Shown here: positions 1 to 6,026 of the stretch, piece after piece
Position numbering within the stretch: position 1 is the first letter of the stretch
Layout of the letters: each line of letters starts with the position of its first letter
Source of the DNA: Candidatus Babeliales bacterium
GTDB taxonomy: Bacteria; Babelota; Babeliae; Babelales; JACPOV01
Assembly (NCBI GenBank): GCA_020050475.1
Contig: JAGVKP010000057.1
Coordinates: 1-6,026 of the forward strand
Reading direction: 5' to 3'
Length of the DNA: 6,026 nt
Notes under the pieces: model-generated
Database searches by the model: none
What the model was told of the DNA's origin: nothing
Seen by the model: only the letters and a program-made list of their open reading frames with translations
Program-made: the position numbers and the translations under genes

Positions 1-554
1 AGCCCGAGCGGATTACGCTTATATTTTTCGGTTATTATATGTTTGCCAAAATGCTGTGATTTAAGTGCCAGCTCACAGTAGTTGAACGGAAGAGGGTTGC
101 TTGAGGTGTCGCTTGAAATAATTTTTTTGCAAGCATGTATAGTGCGTTTTATAAGCGAGCTCTTTTTTTTTTCTTTTTCTTTCTTCGTTTTTTTCTCGAC
201 GATCTGATATTCATGGTAAGGGTCTTTGAATTCAAAAGTCGAAATAGTGTCCTTAGTGTGCCGTATCTTGTGTGGCGGTGAAGGGATCACGACTGCTGCC
301 GAGTCAGTTGATAAAAGATACCCCTGATTGTTCCCATGCGCCCATATAAGCTTTTCTTCTGGAGGCAGATGATGTAAGGAGTAATTTATGCCTCCATAAA
401 AAATATTGATTTCCTTGCGCATATCAGTCGGTAAAAGCTTCAGATGTTCGGTAAAAGTGAGAAACTCAGCGAGTTCTTTTGTCATAGGTTTGTTGGTTTT
501 TTGCATGCAAAAGAGAGCGTTGCTTGCCAAAAAAAGAAGCAGTATTGGTATCAT
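1..554 (-). CDS. Putative exported, lysine-rich protein of unknown function (C-terminus beyond the window)
   Basis: An open frame of 184 codons runs from the ATG at 554 to the left edge without a stop; I do not recognise the family. The start is chosen because GAGGAG (565-560) sits 5 nt upstream and because the first 16 residues (MIPILLLFLASNALFC) form a hydrophobic signal-peptide-like segment. Cleavage could fall after SNA (residue 13) or near Cys16. The usual N-terminal Lys/Arg is missing, and ALFC is not a proper lipobox. Export is therefore likely but not certain. The mature part has a segment LPTDMRKEI (about residues 41-49), loosely like the short LP-motifs of secreted proteins in host-associated bacteria, and a cluster KKTKKEKEKKK (121-131) encoded by a homopurine tract with a run of ten A. 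It lies 68 bp downstream of tilS on the same strand and may be read from the gyrB operon or from a weak promoter of its own. Confidence is high that it is a gene, low for any function. Confidence 0.72.
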   Translation of the reverse strand, partial: MIPILLLFLASNALFCMQKTNKPMTKELAEFLTFTEHLKLLPTDMRKEINIFYGGINYSLHHLPPEEKLIWAHGNNQGYLLSTDSAAVVIPSPPHKIRHTKDTISTFEFKDPYHEYQIVEKKTKKEKEKKKSSLIKRTIHACKKIISSDTSSNPLPFNYCELALKSQHFGKHIITEKYKRNPLG

Positions 555-558
555 GGGT

Positions 559-598
559 GCTCCTCAAGGTTGATTTATCATAGAGCGGTGTGAGGAGC
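559..598 (-). promoter_or_regulatory. Inverted repeat covering the ribosome-binding site of the exported-protein gene
   Basis: On the minus strand GCTCCTCA (598-591) is the exact reverse complement of TGAGGAGC (566-559), with 24 nt between them. The second arm contains the GAGGAG Shine-Dalgarno of the gene starting at 554. In an RNA read through from tilS the two arms could pair and hide the ribosome-binding site. A TATGAT (-10-like, 582-577) lies in the loop. A transcript starting from it would lack the first arm and leave the site open, but no convincing -35 accompanies it. The repeat is seen directly; the regulatory role is inferred. Confidence 0.45.
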
Positions 599-622
599 GA
601 GTGGAATATTTTTAAGGACGAA

Positions 623-1615
623 TTATGATTGCAGACGACTTTTTAGTGTAATATGATCATCTTCGCGCTGTAGCGCCATGAGGGGCGTCAATTGATGCTC
701 TTTTTTTTTGCTGTCAAAAAGAAAGCGGTTAATTTCTTTGATAAATGATTCAGAGAGCGGAAACATGATCTTATGCTCGATAAGCCAGCGCGTTATGACG
801 CGATCACGCAAAAACGGATCTAAAGCGGTAAGTTTTTCCATATTGAGACTACGCATTGTATTTACCTGAATGCTGCATGAATTAAAAGATTCTTCGGTTA
901 ATTTGTCTAAAAAGCTTTCAACTTTTTGAATATGAGCTAGCGATCGCTGAAATTGGTTTGCAAATCGCTCATCACACGTTTTTGCTGCGGGGATGAGCTG
1001 TGAGCGAATGCGATTACGCAGATGCGATTGGTCGGTATTTGTTTTGTCGGTGCAGTAATTTATTTTATTGAGCGTAAGAGCATCAAGAATTTCCTGTTTT
1101 GCCGTAGCAAGAAGCGGTCTGATATAGAGCCCCTCAATCGGTTTCATGCAGGTTAGTCCGGTAAGAGTGGTGCCGCGGATGATACGCATAAAAAACGTTT
1201 CTTGCTGATCATCCGCATGATGACCGAGTGCAATTGCATGGGCGTTATATTCCTTTGCCAACTCAGTAAAAAAAAATCGGCGTAATTTCCGCCCAAATTC
1301 CTCTTTTGAACCGTTATAGCGCGGTTTGTAGCCCAGTTCGCTGCCTTTTTTGATGACGATCCGGATGCCAAGTTGTAATGCGAGTTGTCGGCAAAATTCT
1401 GCATCGTTATCGGCCGTTGATCGCCACTCATGATTAAGATGAGCAGCAACTAATGAAAGATTAAACTCTTTTTTAAGATCAGCCAGAAAATGCAGTAGAA
1501 AGACGGAATCTGGACCACCCGAAAGCCCGACGACAACAGTCATGCCATCGGCAATCAGCTTATGATCAAAGCAGTAGTTTTTAATCTGGGCGTACAAAGA
1601 GGTATCGAGCATCAT
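623..1615 (-). CDS. tilS: tRNA(Ile)-lysidine synthetase TilS
   Basis: TilS uses ATP and lysine to convert C34 of the CAU-anticodon tRNA-Ile to lysidine, so that the tRNA reads AUA and is charged with isoleucine. It acts in the cytoplasm and is essential in most bacteria. Visible motifs are the PP-loop SGGPDS (residues 32-37), HLNHEWR (59-65), the family signature GHHADDQQET (131-140) followed by RIIRGTTLTGL, RPLL (166-169), and DKTNTDQSHLRNRIR (190-204). At 330 residues it lacks most of the second C-terminal domain of the E. coli enzyme (about 430) and resembles short forms such as that of Aquifex. Two ATGs lie in tandem (1615 and 1612), so the exact start may shift by one codon. The gene begins one base after the stop of the GyrI-like gene and has no visible Shine-Dalgarno, which suggests translational coupling. 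An A9 run encodes Lys303-305 near the end. Confidence 0.96.
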   Translation of the reverse strand: MMLDTSLYAQIKNYCFDHKLIADGMTVVVGLSGGPDSVFLLHFLADLKKEFNLSLVAAHLNHEWRSTADNDAEFCRQLALQLGIRIVIKKGSELGYKPRYNGSKEEFGRKLRRFFFTELAKEYNAHAIALGHHADDQQETFFMRIIRGTTLTGLTCMKPIEGLYIRPLLATAKQEILDALTLNKINYCTDKTNTDQSHLRNRIRSQLIPAAKTCDERFANQFQRSLAHIQKVESFLDKLTEESFNSCSIQVNTMRSLNMEKLTALDPFLRDRVITRWLIEHKIMFPLSESFIKEINRFLFDSKKKEHQLTPLMALQREDDHITLKSRLQS

Positions 1616-1616
1616 G

Positions 1617-2095
1617 TTATTGTATCGCTACGTACACCGAGAAAGCAGTTTTTGCACTGTTGTCAAACGGAAATGGGTATTCCTCAAAATCAACCGTGAA
1701 GATACGTTGTGCGCGCAGTTGTTCGTAATCTTTGCTTGTCCAGACATCTTTCCATAATTGTGGTACCGCAGTTGCCGGTGGAGCATTAAATTGCCAGCAG
1801 GCATATGAACCGGCTGGGATAGCGATGCGCACAAGATTTTCGGGTAGCTTTTCAATTTTGGTGACCGGAATACCGATAGTATGCGTATACGAACCATCGG
1901 GTGCATAATCAGTATACAGACTACACACGGTCATCGGTTTGATCGCGTGCTCAATTTTTTTATTATACCCATTCATAAAAAACGATTGCCAAAATTGACC
2001 AATCTGTGCAGACGGGTTTGACGAAGGCGCTATCCGTTGGCTTATGCCAACAATCGTTCGTTTTGGCAGTTGAACCGTTTTAAAAATATTTTGCA

Positions 2096-2096
<1 letters not shown>
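1617..2096 (-). CDS. GyrI-like / AraC effector-binding-domain protein
   Basis: This 159-residue, single-domain protein is about the size of E. coli GyrI/SbmC (157). The fold is suggested by the spaced motifs VGISQR near the start, SLYTDYAPDGSYTHTIGIPV (59-78), KLPENLVRIAIPAGSYACWQF (83-103), the W-x-x-VW segment (115-119), DFEEYP (136-141) and the closing strand FSVYVAIQ, which parallels the MYVAVQ end of GyrI. Related domains are the effector-binding half of Rob/BmrR-type regulators and the integron Cass2 proteins, which bind small hydrophobic molecules. No DNA-binding domain is present. The ATG overlaps the gyrB stop by one base (TAATG), preceded only by a weak GGA, so its synthesis probably depends on gyrB translation. 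The position beside gyrB invites the reading of a gyrase-modulating protein, but a ligand-binding role without contact to gyrase is equally possible. Family assignment is fairly secure; function is not. Confidence 0.8.
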
Positions 2097-4600
<2,504 letters not shown>

Positions 4601-4610
<10 letters not shown>

Positions 4611-4629
4611 AAAAGAGTTTTTTTGCCAA
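4601..4629 (-). promoter_or_regulatory. Sigma-70-type promoter of the gyrB operon
   Basis: Reading the minus strand, TTGGCA (4629-4624) and TATACT (4606-4601) each match the consensus at five of six positions and are separated by exactly 17 nt of A/T-rich sequence. Transcription would start near 4594, giving a leader of about 70 nt before gyrB. The -10 is part of a small palindrome, ATACT-TT-AGTAT (4594-4605), so the start region is nearly symmetrical. E. coli gyrB transcription responds to loss of supercoiling; whether this promoter does cannot be read from sequence. Confidence 0.75.
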
Positions 4630-4651
4630 CCTGTTCACCGTTCACAACCTG
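4627..4651 (-). repeat. Two direct copies of CAGGTTG at an 18-bp period upstream of the gyrB promoter
   Basis: On the minus strand CAGGTTG occurs at 4651-4645 and again at 4633-4627, the second copy overlapping the -35 hexamer. Between them GTGAAC is also repeated at 7-bp spacing. The arrangement resembles a small operator, but 7-bp repeats in so short a region could be chance. No known regulator's site is recognised. Confidence 0.35.
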
Positions 4652-4662
4652 CTGAGAAAATA

Positions 4663-5142
4663 ATGTGCGCACGACAAGAAAAAATACCTGATGACCATTT
4701 TTTTATGCGCAAGGCGCTTGCGCTTGCCCGTAAAGCGGCTGAACGTGATGAAGTGCCGATCGGGGCGATCGTCGTCGATGCTTCTGGGGTGATCATTGGT
4801 CGGGGGTATAACCAAGTTGAAACGCGCAAGAGTCAGCGCGCGCATGCCGAACAGTTAGCGATTGCGCAAGCCACTAAAAAACGAAGTGATTGGCGGCTTG
4901 ATGGCTGTACCATTTATATAACGCTTGAGCCATGCGCGATGTGTATGGGGTTAATTGGACTGAGTCGTCTTGAAGCGGTTGTTTATGGCGCACGTTCGCC
5001 TCTTTTTGGCTATCAACTTGACAATCAACTTGAGACTCAGTTATACAAAAAGTGCATTAAAGAAGTTCGTCAGGGTATCGAGGCGGAAGCGGCCGCCGCT
5101 CTGCTTAAAACGTTTTTCAAACAAAAAAGGAATCTACCGTGA
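4663..5142 (+). CDS. tadA: tRNA-specific adenosine deaminase TadA
   Basis: TadA deaminates A34 of tRNA-Arg(ACG) to inosine, allowing one tRNA to read CGU, CGC and CGA. The cytidine/deoxycytidylate-deaminase fold is marked by HAE (residues 61-63: zinc ligand His61, catalytic Glu63) and PCAMC (90-94: zinc ligands Cys91 and Cys94). EVPIGAIVVD (30-39) and TLEPCAMCMGLIGLSRLEAVVYGARSP match TadA better than free-nucleoside deaminases. The length of 159 residues is normal. The ATG at 4663 has only a weak purine stretch (TGAGAA) before it; a later in-frame ATG at 4705 would cut the first helix and also lacks a site. It is the first gene of a two-gene unit with the DksA-like gene and points away from gyrB. 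A guanine-deaminase-like substrate is possible but less likely. Confidence 0.93.
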   Translation: MCARQEKIPDDHFFMRKALALARKAAERDEVPIGAIVVDASGVIIGRGYNQVETRKSQRAHAEQLAIAQATKKRSDWRLDGCTIYITLEPCAMCMGLIGLSRLEAVVYGARSPLFGYQLDNQLETQLYKKCIKEVRQGIEAEAAAALLKTFFKQKRNLP

Positions 5143-5516
5143 CCCAAATCAAAAAAGGGGTAGTGGCCGGCAAAAGTCTTGAAGCAATAAAAAAAGAGCT
5201 TTTAGAGCGCAAAAAAGAGCTTGAAGCGCAGCTTGCCGATCTGTATCAAATGCGCAATGCTGCCGTTGGTGAAGTGCAGGACACGGGCGATCAGGCCCAG
5301 TCTCTTTCGCTTGAAACACTGAAAATCTCGCTTCAGGATAATGAAATAGCAGAATACAATATGATCGGTCAGGCGCTCAAAATGATTGCCGAGGGGACCT
5401 ACGGTATTTGTATTGAATGTGGACAACCAATTGCAGAACGCCGCCTCAAGCTGTACCCCAATGCGACCCGCTGCTTGGTCTGCCAAGAAGCGCTTGAAGA
5501 TAGTACCGGCAGGTAA
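5139..5516 (+). CDS. dksA: DksA/TraR-family zinc-finger transcription factor
   Basis: Proteins of this family enter the secondary channel of RNA polymerase and, in E. coli together with ppGpp, adjust transcription of rRNA and biosynthetic genes. The first 60 or so residues are charged and helical, matching the coiled coil. DTGDQA (48-53) aligns with the E. coli tip motif DPVDRA, so the key Asp and Ala equivalents (Asp51, Ala53) are kept. The C-terminus carries a four-cysteine zinc finger, CIECG (Cys91, Cys94) and CLVC (Cys112, Cys115), with YGICIECGQPI and RRLKLYPNA as in DksA. At 125 residues it is shorter than E. coli DksA (151), mainly at the N-terminus. The start is GTG at 5139, overlapping the tadA stop in GTGA; AGGA (5128-5131) is placed 7 nt upstream. 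Symbol dksA rests on the acidic tip; a more general TraR/YbiI-type member cannot be excluded. Confidence 0.9.
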   Translation: MTQIKKGVVAGKSLEAIKKELLERKKELEAQLADLYQMRNAAVGEVQDTGDQAQSLSLETLKISLQDNEIAEYNMIGQALKMIAEGTYGICIECGQPIAERRLKLYPNATRCLVCQEALEDSTGR

Positions 5517-5556
5517 AAAAACGTATTATTTTTTCAGCAGTTTGAAGCCCGGATTG

Positions 5557-5584
5557 TTGCAAAATGAGCCTATGCCAGTATACT
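5557..5584 (+). promoter_or_regulatory. Candidate promoter for tRNA-Thr
   Basis: TTGCAA (5557-5562) and TATACT (5579-5584) are separated by 16 nt. The predicted start near 5590 would place the tRNA about 9 nt into the transcript. The -10 is identical to that of the gyrB promoter; the -35 matches consensus at four of six positions. No terminator is visible between dksA and this site, so read-through from tadA-dksA could also contribute. Confidence 0.5.
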
Positions 5585-5598
5585 TAGCTTTCAAAAAT

Positions 5599-5672
<74 letters not shown>

Positions 5673-5673
<1 letters not shown>

Positions 5674-5722
5674 GCTTTCTTTCCGCGTCTGTGCTAAAAG
5701 TGATTGACGGAACCTGAAAGCT
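5673..5722 (+). repeat. Long imperfect hairpin directly after the tRNA-Thr 3' end
   Basis: AGCTTTC (5673-5679) pairs with GAAAGCT (5716-5722), and inside it TTCCG (5681-5685) pairs with CGGAA (5708-5712), giving 12 base pairs with a 1x3 internal loop and a 22-nt apical loop. The outer arm starts at the last A of the tRNA CCA. There is no T-run after it, so it is not a standard intrinsic terminator. It may shape tRNA 3' processing or mark a weak or factor-dependent end. The pairing is seen; the role is inferred. Confidence 0.5.
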
Positions 5723-5738
5723 ACTCATGCGGCTCCCT

Positions 5739-5766
5739 TTGACAATTTTGGGTAGTTCGCTACTAT
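5739..5766 (+). promoter_or_regulatory. Candidate promoter for rpsI
   Basis: A perfect -35 TTGACA (5739-5744) is followed after 16 nt by TACTAT (5761-5766, four of six matches). The -10 is the left arm of a palindrome TACTAT-CA-ATAGTA (5761-5774). Transcription would start near 5773, leaving a leader of about 45 nt before rpsI. The promoter lies downstream of the post-tRNA hairpin, so the hairpin is not part of an rpsI leader made from here. Confidence 0.6.
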
Positions 5767-5817
5767 CAATAGTATATCAAGAACTTATTTTTCTATCTGT
5801 AAAGGTTGTAACTACGT

Positions 5818-6026
5818 ATGGAACCACGCAAAAAAACCGCCGCGCCAAAAGCAAAAAAAACGGTAAGTGCTCCTATTGCGCACGGTGTAGGGCGCCGCAA
5901 GTCGGCTGTAGCACGAGTTTATCTTCGCCGCGGTAACGGTAAAATTGTGGTCAATGGTAAATCATACAGTACCTATTTTGATACGGAAGTGACTCGTCTC
6001 ATGGCGGTCAAACCAGTTCTTCTTAC
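5818..6026 (+). CDS. rpsI: 30S ribosomal protein S9 (C-terminus beyond the window)
   Basis: The first 69 codons are present. Residues 24-30 (GVGRRKS) and the following AVARVYLRRGNGKIVVNGKS, then YFDTE and the motif MAVKPVLLT, match the conserved N-terminal half of S9, which sits in the head of the small subunit and reaches the decoding site with its C-terminal tail. Before the conserved GxGRRKS block is a lysine- and alanine-rich stretch (MEPRKKTAAPKAKKTVS) about 15 residues longer than in E. coli S9. The start is the only possible one: a stop lies in frame just upstream (5809-5811), and no other start codon precedes the conserved block. AAAGG (5801-5805) is 12 nt before the ATG, rather far. 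In most bacteria rpsI follows rplM; here a tRNA gene and a promoter precede it instead. Confidence 0.95.
   Translation, partial: MEPRKKTAAPKAKKTVSAPIAHGVGRRKSAVARVYLRRGNGKIVVNGKSYSTYFDTEVTRLMAVKPVLL

Noticed and set aside
4635..4845. Minus-strand open frames antisense to the start of tadA
   Set aside because: They mirror the tadA coding sequence, have no recognisable domain, and one would overlap the gyrB promoter region.
5514..5535. A-run and T-run after dksA as a possible terminator
   Set aside because: The only pairing is between A and T runs with no G/C stem, too weak for an intrinsic terminator.
5727..5936. Plus-strand open frame of 69 codons beginning before rpsI
   Set aside because: It overlaps the start of rpsI in another frame, has no ribosome-binding site, and its protein has no recognisable features; the S9 frame is clearly the real one.

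Overview
The window is a compact stretch of bacterial housekeeping genes, moderately AT-rich, arranged as two divergent blocks around a promoter region at about 4523-4662. The organism looks Gram-negative. GyrB is 808 residues and carries a long insertion between its TOPRIM half and its C-terminal tail, a trait of E. coli-type gyrases. DksA has the proteobacterial-style acidic tip. The last minus-strand gene encodes a small exported, lysine-rich protein of a kind common in host-associated lineages with small genomes. Candidatus Dependentiae (TM6/Babeliae) would fit, but this is an inference from overall flavour, not a proof.

Minus-strand block, in transcription order: a strong candidate promoter (TTGGCA - 17 nt - TATACT), gyrB (DNA gyrase subunit B), a 159-residue GyrI/effector-binding-domain protein, tilS (tRNA-Ile lysidine synthetase), then an unidentified gene for a putative exported protein that runs off the left edge. 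gyrB and the GyrI-like gene share one base (TAATG). The GyrI-like gene and tilS are one base apart, with no visible Shine-Dalgarno for tilS. The three therefore look like one translationally coupled operon. The exported-protein gene has its own good ribosome-binding site, which lies inside an 8-bp inverted repeat.

Plus-strand block: tadA (tRNA adenosine deaminase) and a dksA/traR-type zinc-finger gene overlap by four bases (GTGA). They are followed by a tRNA-Thr(CGU) gene with its own promoter-like sequence, a long imperfect hairpin directly after the tRNA 3' end, a consensus TTGACA promoter, and the start of rpsI (ribosomal protein S9), which runs off the right edge.

The genes serve DNA supercoiling (gyrB, perhaps the GyrI-like protein), tRNA wobble-base modification (tilS, tadA), transcriptional control of the translation machinery (dksA) and translation itself (tRNA-Thr, rpsI). 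I see no mobile element, CRISPR array or defence system. The most noteworthy observation is the GyrI-like gene locked to the 3' end of gyrB. Next come the small regulatory-looking repeats around the exported-protein gene, the gyrB promoter and the tRNA/rpsI junction.
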